Positions 21,335-33,384 of a stretch of 64,000 nucleotides of DNA are shown in pieces. Positions within the stretch are counted from its first letter, which is position 1. The number at the start of each line of letters is the position of its first letter. The notes beneath the pieces were generated by a model. It saw only the letters and a program-made list of their open reading frames with translations. It did no database searches and was not told the origin of the DNA. Where the stretch lies: NCBI GenBank assembly GCA_005784505.1, contig VCAZ01000048.1:1449761-1513760 (forward strand). Direction: 5' to 3'. The translations under genes were made by a program, and so were the position numbers. The DNA comes from Bagarius yarrelli. Lineage: Eukaryota > Chordata > Actinopteri > Siluriformes > Sisoridae.

Positions 21335-24243
21335 AACACACACACACACACACCACACACAGACTAATATTTCCTATCTATCTTTCAGACCAAGCCAACA
21401 ACTGTGGAGGTATTGGAGGGGCTTGATAAGGTAAAACTAATCTGCATCTAAACCCACAGAGTTCATTACTTTTACTGCCATCCGTACTCGCTAATACCAT
21501 ATTTATGCATATGGATTTTGAAAATAGCACCAAGATTAGTTTAAAAAACAAATTTTGTTCAACCTGATAGCTTATCGAATGCAGCACTATTTAGTTGACT
21601 GTAGTAGTATGACACATTGAAGAATCAGACTCCAAGTTATTATTAGGCTGGCAGATGGGTGTTGCGGTATTCGTCTTTGCTTTCTTTTGAGCACTTCTTT
21701 GGCTTGGATGCTTTGGGATCTTACTTGGATATTTTTGGAATGAGGTTATTTAAAACCACTTATGATGGTCATTTGAGAATTAGTTCACCAAGGTGAATAA
21801 ACTGGTCTAAATAAAATTTTTACTATTTATAATTTTACTGGAAGGCATATTATGAGTTTGTTTTGGGCCACTAATTCGATTGGTTAAAAGGTGTTTCACT
21901 GTTTATTTGTGTCTGTGTTTGCTACTTACTACAATATTATTTATAGTTTGAAATATAACTTTTTTTTAAATTTAGAGAAAGTAGTAAGCCAATTTCTCCA
22001 GTAGCAATTTTTATAGGAATTGATTAATCTGAGCTATCTGGCAAATGGATTTTGAAGTAAGTTCTGATTCTGTAGGATTTATTTTAGTAAGAAGAGCAAC
22101 AATAAACAATTTGTTTTTCACATTTATTTTTATAGACCTTTTAATGTGTGTTTAATGACTTTCTTTGCTTATCAGCTTCACAATAAATCCTGATTATGCG
22201 CTAGTTAATTATTTTATTTTTTTAGATTATAACTAAACGCTTCAGCGCCTGAAGTGATGCAATGCATTAATATAGTTATTGTTTCCGTTTAGCACAATGC
22301 TATTTGCTTCTTAGAAAACCTTTTTTTTTTTTTTAACCCACAGAATATTCAAACTCTTGAGGAACACAGAGAAAAAAACCAGAAACATCTGAAGTTATGG
22401 GTTTACAGATTACTTTTGCATTCAACCCTGCTGTACCTGCTAGCCTGCGTAGTGGTTTATATGTGGTACATCCCGCAACAGCTAGTGGGAAAGCTTATAT
22501 TGGCTTCATCCTTTTTGATATTTCCCTTACTGTGAGTATGCTTTTACATTTTTATACTATTGAGAACTATGCATTCAAACAAACAAAAAAAAAATTCAAC
22601 GTCATTGCCATTTGGAAATATGCTTTTCTTAGCCACAGAAACTGAAGTTTCCCCTCACGTGAAACCACAGCAAAGCTACATTTGGCTAGTTTTTTTTTTT
22701 TTTTTTAGTTTTTTTTTTTTTATTCCCTTTTAAAAAAAAAATAAAAAAAAGGAAGTATTTTCCATAAGCCTGTTTAATACTTTCATAAATAAAGCGTTTA
22801 AGTTTAAAACGTCTAATTTGTTTATTTCAAATCCAAAGCTGCTGTTTGCGTTTTTGCGTAGTAACTGTTCTTGCTCTAGAAAATTTTTCATTGATATATA
22901 ATTTTTTTTTTTTTAAACCCTCTTAATGTTTGTCTAATTTTTCCTAATTTATAGTGTATGGCTTCTGAGAAAACTGTTAATTATGTTATATTCAAGAAGG
23001 ACAGAAAGAAATGGTAAAATTATCATCTTTCACACCTTTTTTTTAAATTATCTTTATAAATTTATTTAAAGAAAACGTCCCCAGTTCCAAAGTCATTTCA
23101 TTTTTATTGTTTTTGTATTTTATTTTATTTTATTTTATTCAGCATAACTTTTCTCCTTATGTTTTAGTTGAAAAATTAGAAGAATTGAAAGCTGAAAAAA
23201 AGAAAATTGTAAGTATATTTCTGCATCATTTTTGTCTAAATACTGCATTCTGATGATTGTAGCTTATTTGGCCTGGGAGGCCATTGTCTTGTCGCAAGTT
23301 GCACCCTTATACCTGTGTAGAACACTTAAAATCTAGTTATTTCATGAGGGGTCAAACCAGAGTGCACACCTTTTCAGAAATGTCAGACATCTTTGCACCT
23401 GTAATGTGAGCGTTAACCTTAAATGCTAATGTGCCGGCTTTGCCCTTGTAGGCTATTTAGCTCTACTTTTGACAGTAGGCTAGTGCCATGCTAATGCTAA
23501 AGCAGGAGCACCTCTTCCCTAAACCGTTATTGAGCTAATGTGCTTCTTAATGAGAGAGATTTCTTCAAATAAATAATCTAAAATCAATGCAGACAGCGGT
23601 TAATTGCAGAGACTTTACTTGGAAAAACGCTTGGCCAACAGCTTGTCTTAAAATTAATAGTGTATAGTGCGGGAAGGAAATAAATCTGAGAAATTGCTTG
23701 TCATCTGCTGTCATGTTTAATAACTTTCAATAATTACAGTTGATGGATTTTTACACTCTCCATTATCAGAATAGATCTTGTAATTATTCTTTTCATTAAA
23801 TCTAAATAGTTAGCCCAATTTGCTCATATTCTAAAATTAGTAAATGTAAAACAAAATGTAAAAACAATCAGGATATTTTTACCTTTCTAAATAACGGTCC
23901 TGATTGCACAATGCTTTGACTTTTTTCCCTACTAAGATCATTTTGTTTGTTTTCCAGCTTGAGAAGGTGATGGAGACCGAAACCTACAAAAATGCCAAAT
24001 TGATACTAGAGCGGTTTGATCCAGATTCTAAGAAAAGAATTGTAAGTATTTTAGCAGTATAGACCAACATAGACAATAATAAACCATTGCAGGATTTATT
24101 ATTAAGCTCTTTCCTGTTGTAGGAGCTGGATGCTACACCTGTCAGACCTCCTGTAACTCCTCAGCATGGTCAAGGTTGTAGAAAAATATGTACTGTGGTT
24201 TTAAACAAAAAAAAAAAAGTTGTATCTGCTTCATAAACCCCCC

Positions 24244-24284
<41 letters not shown>

Positions 24285-27099
24285 ACCACTCTTAGAGCTT
24301 CGTCAGAGGCATGTGATTCATCGCCCTCCTGTTCCTGTGACTCCAAACCTGGCAGTAGCAGCACGTCCTCCTCCTGGTCCAACTGCCACTTCTGGCCTGA
24401 TCTCCGCTCCCGGTGGGCCTCCAGAAAAGAACCTGTCTAGTTCTCAGCACCATAACCTATTGAGGAGAAATGCTACCCCCACAGGCTCGCCGACCCAAGG
24501 TGTGGTGGTAATGGTTAAACAATCGTGAGATTTTACTGAAGCACCATGAACATGATGATTGCCAAAATATTAAGGCTTTTTCAGGTATCATTTAGCCATG
24601 TTTAATTAAACTATGACTTCATTTATTAGCTTTTTTCAGAATGTCCTTATTTAAGATTTTATCCAATCATGTAGTATCAGTGTTTTATTTAAGCCCCTGC
24701 AGTGCATGTGAAGATCTTTTGTTATTGGTCACTTGAATGTCTGAATGTGAGAAGCAAAATTTTAGATTTTGAATGTTGTGTGGTTTTTGGTGCAGGACTG
24801 ATTGGATTCAATATTTTAGAATGCACCAAGATTTTCATGCACAACAGTCTCTAATTTAAACAGCTCAAAATCATATAGTCAGTAAATGCACTATGGTAAT
24901 TTGGTAAATGTACCGTCTGTGTCCTCACAGTTTTGTTACTGTTTAAAGCCTGAGGTTAATTTCTTCATCAACCAATGATTAAGAATCAAGATTTACTTTG
25001 TAAAGAAAGTGTTTGTAAATTTGAATCTTACAGTCAAAAATACAGTGTTTGGCTTATTCTGTTGTTTTTGTCATTCCCACCATAAAATGATTGATAGAAT
25101 TTCTTTCCAAATGCAGGAAGAAAATGATCATTAGTAGTTAGGGTGAGCCAACCTAAGCAAGGAAGTGGTAGTAAAAAGCAATTTGATATGAGTCACTACA
25201 GAGATTCCATATGCTTCTAAATGAATAAGCAGCAGGATACCAGGACTTTGCCAAGTCTGGTGGAAATGACCAGTCATCTTGCTATGATCACTCTTCATGT
25301 TAAATTATCTTAATTAGAGATGAGGATCACAGCAGGTTTGCCGTTTTCTTTAGGGAGGATTATTTCGGACTTATTATTAAAAGCTGTCACTGCTATCCAT
25401 TTATCATGGCCACCTGCCTGCTATAAAACTAAGTAGGCCTATCTGTAAACTAGTACATGGTCTAAAAGACCAGCATGTGTATCCTTGAATAGGTTGATAC
25501 TAACTGCTTCTGTGTGTGCGTGTGTGTTCACAGGAATGCATCCTCCTGGCCCACCCCTAGCACGACCTGTCCTCCCTCGTGACAGAGGAGCTTTGGACAA
25601 GATTATTGAATACCTAGTAGGAGATGGTCCTCAGAACAGGTAAATATCCTGAATCTTAAAGCTTTTATTACACACAGACATCAACACATCTACCTAAAAG
25701 TATTATTTCCCACACTGAAATATTAGTCAGTTTTGGGTCCCTACGTTGATGTGCCTCGCCTTTTCTCATTTTGGCGTGCTGCTGGGAACCAGGGCAAGGC
25801 TCTTCACCCCCAATTGTTAGGTTGTATAAAAGAGAAATTCTTTAAATGTAAGAACACGCCCTCAAAGATTTATTTAATGCAGTTTTTACCAGAAAAGTTT
25901 CCAGTTTTTTTTTTAATTGTTGCTTAAATATTGTTATTACGCAAGCTTTGTATTGCTGCAACATTGTACCAACACACTTTTGTGTGGTTTGTATTGTTTT
26001 GCCGTAAGGTTGACCTTGAATGCTGACATGACATTGTAAATGTGTTAATTAATTCAATTTTTTTTTTTTTTTTTTTTTCCCCCAGATATGCTTTAATATG
26101 TCAGCAGTGTTTATCTCATAACGGCATGGCATTGAAGGAGGAATTTGAATACGTTGGTAAGATTTGGAAGACCGTGGACCAATTTGTGGGTCTTTTTAAC
26201 ATGGTGTATGTATTCTGCTAAGAATGTCATGGTCCTTATAAATGCTGGACCTCGTAAATCATTTCAAATATAGCGTTATAAATTTTATAACATTAAATGA
26301 GCAAACAAGTATGGGCTGTTGATATTCATAAGAGTGTCTTTATTTTTATATCAATATGACAAGATAATGGAAGTAATTAGTTACATAGCACTTAAACAAC
26401 ACTGTGTGCTATGGCTGCTGTTTTTAGCCTTCAGATGTGCTTACTGCTACTTCCTGAATCCTGCCCGGAAGACCCGCCCCCAGGCTCCACAACTTGCTGA
26501 ATTTAGTGAGAGCAAAACAAGCCCAGAACCAGCTTCTATTGCCTTAGAAACAGACCAAGGTGCACCCACTTCTTCCCCAGGTACTTGCACTTTGCCAATC
26601 TGCCATTGTTGCTACACTTCTCTAATTTAATGCTTTATGATTCTAAAAGTTACTAAAGATTCTTGTTTGTGTATCGGGTTTTAGCAGGAAAACCAATTTT
26701 TTTTTAATTGAATTGATTGGATTAAGTAATAGTTTTTTGGGTCATGGCCATCTTTGCTTTTAAACTAATTGTGCTGGAATTTTTTTTTTTTTTTTTCTTG
26801 TTTCTTTGATTGCAGCAAAAATAAATCCAGTCCATCGGGCTATTTTTAGTCATTTTTATCGGGCAGTAATAATGAACAGCAGGCATATGTTTATCGTTTT
26901 GTATTTAGTTTTATAATTTTAATCTGCATCTTCTGTTTGTTCAGTAGAAGATAAATGTGAATCTGTAGAGAAGACATGTGAGCAACAAGAAGAAAACCAA
27001 ACTGAGAAACCAGGACCTCCAGACCCATCCAGCACTCTCTCTGACCTTCCTGAAAAGTTTGACAATGAGCAAGATGTATCTGCTATGGAGGTGGAATAA
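20182..27099 (+). CDS. lnpk: Lunapark, ER junction formation protein (12 coding exons, 393 aa)
   Basis: Integral ER membrane protein that stabilises three-way tubule junctions. Twelve exons join in frame to 393 aa (human LNPK is about 428). Visible parts: N-terminal MGALVSRW with Gly2 as a myristoylation candidate; a short coiled region (residues 20-40); two hydrophobic segments at about 45-66 and 70-90 separated by PQQ; a charged coiled coil at about 102-147 with ETYKNAKLILERFDPDSKK; a Pro-rich linker; the family core ALDKIIEYLVGDGPQNRYALICQQC; a Cys4 zinc finger with Cys273, Cys276, Cys295, Cys298; then NPARKTRPQAP and an acidic tail ending EVE. All splice phases agree. The start has A at -3 and G at +4. 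It lies in the same orientation as evx2, as in mammals, where it is a bystander target of HoxD enhancers. Confidence 0.96.
20400..21190 (-). mobile_element. Degenerate Tc1/mariner element in lnpk intron 1
   Basis: Minus-strand translation shows SQSPDLNPIE followed by CIQEWGKLF and RRQRLVD, the DDE-transposase C-terminal signature of Tc1-like elements. Further back, broken frames with EDMFGMNQIQH and a region of CAGCAAAGCATCCCC-type sequence on the plus strand are the middle of the transposase. Frameshifts and substitutions make it inactive. It is split by a SINE at 20483-20671. Confidence 0.8.
20483..20671 (-). mobile_element. tRNA-derived SINE nested in the Tc1 relic
   Basis: On the minus strand a tRNA-like head has box A TGACTCAGTGG (20659-20649) and box B GGTTCGATTTC (20616-20606). 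It is followed by a body ending near TTCCAAATGCTGCAAATG. Flanking 7-base direct repeats CATCTAC at 20476-20482 and 20672-20678 mark the insertion. This type is abundant in fish genomes. It is not a tRNA gene: the cloverleaf is lost. Confidence 0.8.
21289..21360 (+). repeat. (CA)n microsatellite next to lnpk exon 2
   Basis: About 70 bases of CA with two small interruptions, ending 28 bases before the exon 2 acceptor. Confidence 0.96.
21389..21430 (+). CDS. lnpk: lnpk coding exon 2
   Basis: Acceptor TCTTTCAG|ACC, donor AAG|GTAAAA; 42 bases, 14 codons (TKPTTVEVLEGLDK), phase 0 on both sides, so it could be skipped without frameshift. Confidence 0.93.
22344..22531 (+). CDS. lnpk: lnpk coding exon 3 (transmembrane hairpin)
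   Basis: Acceptor AACCCACAG|AAT, donor ACT|GTGAGT. It encodes NIQTLEEHREKNQ, the first membrane segment and most of the second; ends in phase 2. Confidence 0.94.
22955..23013 (+). CDS. lnpk: lnpk coding exon 4
   Basis: Acceptor TTTATAG|TGT, donor AATG|GTAAAA. 59 bases that finish the second hydrophobic segment and give YSRRTERN, matching the conserved KRTERN of the family. Confidence 0.92.
23168..23208 (+). CDS. lnpk: lnpk coding exon 5
   Basis: Acceptor TGTTTTAG|TTG, donor ATT|GTAAGT; 41 bases encoding a Lys/Glu-rich coiled-coil piece (EKLEELKAEKKKI). Confidence 0.92.
23958..24041 (+). CDS. lnpk: lnpk coding exon 6
   Basis: Acceptor TTTTCCAG|CTT, donor ATT|GTAAGT; 28 codons with the very conserved ETYKNAKLILERFDPDSKK. 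Confidence 0.95.
24123..24174 (+). CDS. lnpk: lnpk coding exon 7
   Basis: Acceptor CTGTTGTAG|GAG, donor CAAG|GTTGTA (a weak donor). 52 bases, Pro-rich linker. The phase-1 junction to exon 8 restores ELRQR as in other lunaparks. Confidence 0.85.
24246..24279 (+). repeat. Poly(T) run before lnpk exon 8
   Basis: 34 consecutive T residues, 16 bases before the exon 8 acceptor; length is likely variable or uncertain in assembly. Confidence 0.95.
24296..24499 (+). CDS. lnpk: lnpk coding exon 8
   Basis: Acceptor CACTCTTAG|AGC, donor CAAG|GTGTGG. 204 bases encoding a Pro/Ser-rich, presumably disordered cytosolic linker including SAPGGPPEK, which matches the mammalian protein. Confidence 0.92.
25534..25639 (+). 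CDS. lnpk: lnpk coding exon 9
   Basis: Acceptor TTCACAG|GAA, donor ACAG|GTAAAT. It encodes MHPPGPPLARPVLPRDRGAL and KIIEYLVGDGPQN, the most conserved stretch of the family. Confidence 0.96.
26086..26156 (+). CDS. lnpk: lnpk coding exon 10 (first zinc-finger half)
   Basis: Acceptor after a long T/C tract, CCCCCAG|ATA; donor GTTG|GTAAGA. It carries the first Cys pair (CQQC) and HNGMALKEEFEYV. Confidence 0.96.
26428..26580 (+). CDS. lnpk: lnpk coding exon 11 (second zinc-finger half)
   Basis: Acceptor TTTTTAG|CCT. It has the second Cys pair (CAYC) and NPARKTRPQAP. Two in-frame donors are possible, CCAG|GTACTT at 26580 and CAAG|GTGCAC at 26559, 21 bases apart. I use the longer one. Confidence 0.88.
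26945..27099 (+). CDS. lnpk: lnpk coding exon 12 (acidic C-terminus)
   Basis: The acceptor is a tandem CAGTAG; the first AG (exon from 26945) gives Val-Glu-Asp, the second (26948) gives Glu-Asp, both in frame. The tail is Glu/Pro-rich and ends MEVE before TAA. Confidence 0.9.
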
Positions 27100-27597
27100 A
27101 GAGAATGTACAAATTTAATCAGTCCCTCTAAAAACGTGTGTGTATTTGGAACTTTGCAAATTTGCATTAGAATAGTTTAAGTATACTTTTTGTTAATTTT
27201 TTTTTTTTTTTTTTTAACAAAATCAATAACAAATTGGGTTGAAAGACCGAGACCTTCATAATTGTGGTAAACCTGTTTTGTTTGTGTTCGAGAAGATATG
27301 ATTTTAATGTTTGTATACCTTCAGAACTTCAACATGCCAAACATTTGTATAGTTTAGAACATTTTTATTTATGATGTTTTGGAACAGTTCTTGTAACTCC
27401 ACTCATAGTCTTTTTTCATATTTATAGATGTTTACACCATTTATTACAGTGCCTTTATTCAGTAAGTTTACAGTTTTCCATGTATTTGCAGTGATATTAA
27501 TTTCATGTTTACACAGATTATACTATTTATTTAAGTATAGAGTCTAAAGATAGAACAGTATTAAATATGTACCTTATTATGCAAGATTTCTGTAAAG

Positions 27598-27603
27598 AAT
27601 AAA
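27598..27603 (+). terminator. lnpk polyadenylation signal
   Basis: AATAAA about 500 bases after the lnpk stop, followed by a T-rich run at 27643. Confidence 0.6.
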
Positions 27604-29546
27604 TAGAGCTTATTTAATTTTGCCTTACCTTCATGCAGATTGTATTTTTTTTTTTTTCCCTTTATAACTCAATTTAAAAACATTTTAAAAACCAAAAAGA
27701 AACATATTTTCCTTGTCTATATCACTAGTGTGTTTATCTTAGGAAAAGATGTGTAGTTGTGGTAGATTAGGGGTCAGTCACTCAGCCCAGCTAAATAGTT
27801 AACTGAACTCGCTTTTCTAGCGAGGAAAAGCATGTCCTCTAACGAAATTGGTTGTTAGGGCTGTTAGTGGGCTGCTTTATTGCTTACTCTCCTTCCTGTC
27901 TGTGTTCCAGCAATCCTGATATGGAAGGACATTGAAAGGAATCTGTTAAAACACAGTCCATTTTCATTAGCTGCTCTGTTTTGGCTTGTGATCATTTTAT
28001 TTTATCTCATTGATCATTTTAGACAGTGTTAGATAATGGGACTGACACCCAAGCCCAACCCAGCTTGATTGCTTGACCCTCTTCATTTGCAAGACAAGAA
28101 CTATCTCTACCCATATTGCCTCTGCTGACAAATGAATACTCTTCTGCTTCTCACTCTCACACACTGGGTCTCGGGTCATCCTCCCACATTTGTCTTTGGG
28201 TTTTGATAATGCATGTTTACAGAGACATGACCCCATGAGTATGGCAATGTATCACTGTCAGCAGGACAGTAGCACCTGATTCCACCGCACTCCATCTCAG
28301 CTTGACCTCTGACAGTGGTGCAGAAAAGGGGGGGGGGGCTGTCGATAGGACGTTTGAACATCTACCAGAAAATCTGATGTAGCTCAAATATTGGTCTTGT
28401 ATCAAAAACCTGTTAATACACATTCAATCATTTAACACTATTATTTTGAGCGTTATCACTAAAAAGTAATTAAAATTAACGTTACACTGTTTCTGAGTTT
28501 GCAGGTTTCTCATTTCGGCATATTCATAAATTATTTTTGAAAAATGGAGGTGAAGTAAATCTAGCACTGTTAGTATTATACTCTTTCCTTTCGAAATCTG
28601 TATGTGGAGTCTGTTTGGTACAACTACCTCATTTGTCTTTTCAATTTTCTTCTTTCCCCATTTTTGATATAGTTTGTTTTTTCCAGTTAAGAAAAATTCT
28701 CTTTCAAATCTCGTCTCGAGGTGTCAAACAGGGGAACGTATGTACTGCTTTTTTTGCTATTCTATTATGTTTTTTTATACCATCTCTGAACAATAGATGT
28801 AACTTTTGTGGAAAAGAAAGAATGTGAAAAGAATCTGGCTTAGAGCTTATTTTTTGATGTAATCTATGGTCACACGGTTTTCTTTTCTATCAAACAATGT
28901 TTTTCTTCATACAGCCTACTGGCAGCTATCATAAATGTTATGAAGTGAAAGAAAAAAAGTGTGTATATATCACTTTTAGCTTCCAAAGCCCTGTTTGTTC
29001 ATTCAGCAGAGGGATCCCATCAGCGATGTGCTATCACATAGCCACTAATTGATTTTCAAGGATGACAAACGATGCGGTGGTCAGTGAAGCTGTAGAAATT
29101 CAGTCACAAATGGAAGAATACAGCAGGGCTTGTCTAGGGTCCCAAGCTATCTAAAATGTGTATTTCTTACATGTGTAGTCTGTTCCACTTGACTTAAATT
29201 TATACTGATCTTTTATTTATGCCTTGAAAGAATGGCAAATAAGAAACATAAGTGTTCTTGATATTGTGTTTTGTCATATCTAGCAGCCAAAGATTGAAAT
29301 CCTGGGAAACAATTTTCTGTTGAAATGAAAGAGCGTGGCCTTGTGAACCCTTGAGGAAAATAACCGCACTGGTCCAGACAGAATATGAAACTCTGAGACA
29401 GAGAATAAGTAAAACAGTCAAGAGCAGCCTTCCTGTCACTTTTCTATTTGCTGCTTTTAAAAGCGAACAATTCAAACTTTAGCCTGCTTTGAGAAACAAA
29501 GTATCTTGTCGTTATCTTAATTTATGTTCCAGAATTGAACGCCATT

Positions 29547-29560
29547 GTTCCACTTGGTGG
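29547..29560 (-). promoter_or_regulatory. CTCF-like site in the desert
   Basis: The minus-strand reading CCACCAAGTGGAAC matches 12 of 14 CTCF core positions. Its orientation is convergent with the plus-strand sites at 1603, 5330 and 14851. Confidence 0.3.
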
Positions 29561-29699
29561 CGTTCTCAGGTTCAGACGACTCTATGTACATCTGTGGGTT
29601 TATGAATTAAGCATTGCCTATCAGAAGAGCATGTGCTGTTTCCTTGAGAAAGATATAAAGGAATAATATAAAATAATGAGATGAGTGTCACAAAAGCAA

Positions 29700-30340
29700 T
29701 TAACATTCCCTGAGTATTAGACTACACCATTGGATGATGACAACGGCATCATTATCAAAGTCATTGCAGTGCAATAGTGGCCCTGGGAGGCATTAAAATC
29801 AAATTAGAGAGTTATACAGGCATATGCTGCTGCTGTGGTCTAAATGAGAAGACTCTCTTCAGATAGTTGATATCTAGCGATTAGTTCTTGGCTCTGTGGT
29901 CTTTAAATGCCACAAGACAAAGTTGAGTGCCATGAATTCATTTTGCGAAAAGGTCATGAGGTGCCAAAAATATGTTGATTTGAATGGATTTACCGTTTAA
30001 ACCACAAACCACATTTAGGCGAGCTGATTCCCATCTCTCCCTGCTCTCTGTCATAAATCGTTAAACAGGAACAATAAGCTTCTCTGGAGCAGAAAACCCA
30101 TTCAACATGATGCTTTAGCTCAAATTGAAATTTGCTCTTCAAATATATTTAGAGGCATCATAACGCTTAGAAATGTCAGCACCTTATCATTCACAATGTT
30201 TATATACAATCACTGAATTCACCTCCAAAAGGGCACCAATCTTAGCGGCAACTGTAAGCTCCATTATCCCTCTCCGCTTTGGAGTTATTAAATAGTATAC
30301 TCATTTTCCAGCAAACGGTTTTGATATTGAAGAATCATAG
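29700..30340. promoter_or_regulatory. Candidate conserved non-coding element
   Basis: About 640 bases without simple repeats or transposon traces, with high-complexity mixed composition and scattered ATTA/TAAT cores (ATCAAATTAGAGAG, GCGATTAG). It reads like enhancer DNA; conservation is untested. Confidence 0.3.
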
Positions 30341-31089
30341 ATCTTCATGGAAAAAACAAAAGATATAGTATAAAGTTTATTTGTGTATGCTGAGGGACCA
30401 TGTTGGGATACCTTTTATATTATTCGATGTGCATTTACAGCCAGTGTTTATCTTTATTGCAGTTCTTTTTGCCTGAAGTAAGCCAAAGCATGGATTTTGC
30501 CCCTCATTATTCTTCCACTTGGAAATGGTTCAACAACCTTTAACCGTGGACAAACATGACTAGTTTCTTGTTTGATAGTGAAAATATAATTTACCTAAAA
30601 AAGCTTAAAAAAAACAAAAAAAAAGATCCCAATAAGAACTTTACGAAAGGAGTGCAACCAATGAACCCCTTTTTTGGAAGTTTTTTTTTAATGAAACATG
30701 ATCTACCCAATCCGCTAAAAACTATTTTATAGACCATATTTGTCTTACTTGTATGTATAATATATACGTTTTCACTCCTTCTATAATTTAAATTAATTTT
30801 AGGAGAAAACTGAATTACAATTCAGTGCAATACAAAAAGATTCACCTAGAAAAACAGACCACGTTTTTTAATTATTCTGACAATTACCAAGCGTTTCTAT
30901 AATGCAACACTAAAAACGTGATATCAGATATTTGATTGTATATATATTGACCCGTTTTGTTTTTAATACTTTATGTCCATAAATGAACACACGAGCCACA
31001 TGCTGTAACACATGACTGATAGTGATGTTAATGTTGGTATGAGCCAGCACACACTTAGTATATCTTGTAGAAATCATATGAAGCATCTT

Positions 31090-31770
31090 AAATGCTTCGG
31101 TCCCATTTTATGGCTTCATCTATTACCACTCTGTCATTGTTAATTGTCTTCTTTTTACCTCTGCAGGATTCTCCAAATTGGCCCTATCGAATGTGACAGG
31201 AGGAAGAGCATTAAGCATCTGACAAGATGATATCTAAGTTCAATTTCCTCCCCTGCGCTGATATATACCTGCAGCACATCATTTTCCTTTCTGTCATAAA
31301 GAGCTCAATAAATCAGCGGTGCTTATGGAGGCATGGCAGAAAACAGGGCCTCTGAATTTGTGTCCCTAGCTCTGGCTATTACAGAGCTGTACAGCTTCTT
31401 TAAACAAAAATGATCAAACTTGATGCTGCTGAGATTGGGGAGATTAAGGGAAGGACAACAGTCAGGACTTGTAAAACACGATAAAAACACAACTTTTTCT
31501 TCCTTTCCTATAGACACCATTATCCATCTGTTTGGCTGAAATTGCTGCATCATAGTATAAACCTGAGATACAAGCGACACATCCTCTAAAATAAAAGGGA
31601 ACATTAACTGCTCTATCTTCCTGAGGCCCTGGGAGTTGCTGGATATAAGATCACTCAAGTGTGGTGGCAGTTATTCTGTGTTTTACTAGACTGCAGACAA
31701 TTACGCTTTGCTCCACTCCCTCTGAAGACAAACTGCCAGGGCCTCAGCTGAAATGATTTCAAATTGATTT
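31090..31770. promoter_or_regulatory. Candidate conserved non-coding element
   Basis: High-complexity stretch including GTCATAAAGAGCTCAATAAA near 31294-31313, which holds two posterior-Hox-like TAAA/ATAAA sites. The minus-strand open frame at 31323-31658 has no recognisable protein features, so I treat it as non-coding. Confidence 0.3.
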
Positions 31771-32285
31771 TCCAAAATGTCTGTAGCTTGATTGCTTTCA
31801 TATATTATTTCTTTTAAATAGACAAAAAGAGTTTGCAAAAAACATAAAAATATCTACAAATCAATAATGCTTAGGACAAAAATCTGATAATCAGATCTTT
31901 GTGTGTGGTTGCTTTCTGCTGTTGAGGACCAAGAATGACCAAAAATCCTTTCTCTCAAATGTCATGACTATCATCCACTTATATATCATGGACTTATACA
32001 CAAAAATAGCTTTTTATGTAAACAATTAAAAGTTAAATATTTTGGGAAATTTACTAAACATCCTAAGAGTATATGAAATCTTTACATTGGCACAGTTATG
32101 TCAGGTCCTCATGACTTTAACCTAAGTTTTCACTGTTGAGCATTACTGATGATTAGTTTTGTCCTCTTAAAAATGCAGAGACATACATAGGTTATTGCTG
32201 TTCCTATAATATTAGTTTATTTAATAATCTTTAATCTCTACAATAAGACATGAATTAAGCAGTTTTCTAGCATTTTTCCATATTT

Positions 32286-32960
32286 GAAAAATGCAAATTT
32301 TTCAAGGGGGATTAAGATCTGGAGACCTTTGGTGCCTTGGCTGTATTTTTTGGGTCATTGATATGCTGGAATATCCCCCCACGACCTATTTTCAATGCCC
32401 TGGCTGAAAGAAGGAGGTTTTCCCCCAAAGACTTGATGGTACATGGCCTTGTCTATCGTCCCTTTGATGCGGTAAAGTTGTCCTGTCCTCTTAGCAGCAA
32501 AACATAATAAACTCCTAAAGCATAATGTTTCCACCTCCATGTTTGAAAGTGAACATTGTGTTCCTGGTATCAAAGGATGCATTACTCCTTGATGCTAATG
32601 AGCTTGATTTTGGTCTTATCTTACTACACCACTTTCACCCAGTTCTCCTCTGAATCATTCAGTGTTCATTGGCATTTTTTGGCAGGCCTGAATATGTGCT
32701 TTTTTGAGCAGGGGCACCTTTGGGTGCTGCAGAATTCGGTTCGACCTTGTGTAGGTCTACAATCTTGTCCCTGATTTTTTGACACCCGTGGTAGAGAGTT
32801 TATAATCTGATTGATTGCTGATCAGTGAAAAGACAAAGTGAATTACTTGATCGATGGCGGGTTTTATTGCCAAGGATTTGTGCCCGTTAACACAGGGTTT
32901 TGCACACTGTTGCAGGTGCTTGAGTCGAAGTACAGTGTGCCATTACGGCGTTATGTTCTT
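32286..32960 (-). mobile_element. Degenerate Tc1/mariner transposon
   Basis: Minus-strand translation contains [21 protein letters not shown], clearly from a Tc1-like transposase (the usual wording is KGTGQLxRIKGTMDxAMYRQ). Broken frames on either side continue the similarity, including a stretch equivalent to KVPLLKKAH further upstream near 32690-32730. It is a different subfamily from the copy in lnpk intron 1, and inactive. Confidence 0.8.
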
Positions 32961-33384
32961 CATAATTGTTATAATAACCTGACGTTTTGAAATTTTATTC
33001 AGAGCTTGTTTAACCTAAACACAACTTATACTCAACTTAAATTTTAATAAAAAAAATTTATGAAACAAAGTCATCTTTTTTAAGATGGATGATATTGTCA
33101 TACAGAAATTCCAACCATAAACAAAAAGCATAGAATTTCCAATTCTGGTTAAAATGTAAAGATCTGAACATGTACCTACATGGCAAAAGAATTAGAAAAA
33201 AGTCTAAATTAAGAATCGACTTTTGAATCAAAATGTGACTCTCAGAGTCGGAATCAGATCGGATCCTAAAGTGCCTAAACATTCCAACCCCTAGTTAATT
33301 GTCTTTATTCTGTCTACTACTGTTAGAATAAACCTACCATTAAATTTATAGACTAATTATTTTTTGTCAGTGGGCTAATTTCTT

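Larger units (their letters stand above)
27604..32285. other. Gene desert beyond lnpk, part 1
   Basis: No gene supported. Repeat-poor blocks of moderate GC around 27960-28310, 28980-29160, 29300-30340 and 31090-31770 look like non-coding conserved DNA rather than random AT-rich filler. An 11-base G run lies at 28328-28338. Open frames here (for example 28176-28423 and 31323-31658, minus) have no domain signatures. Confidence 0.6.

Noticed and set aside
24220..24528. Single 102-codon gene beginning with a poly-Phe stretch
   Set aside because: It is lnpk exon 8 read through its poly(T) tract and past its donor.
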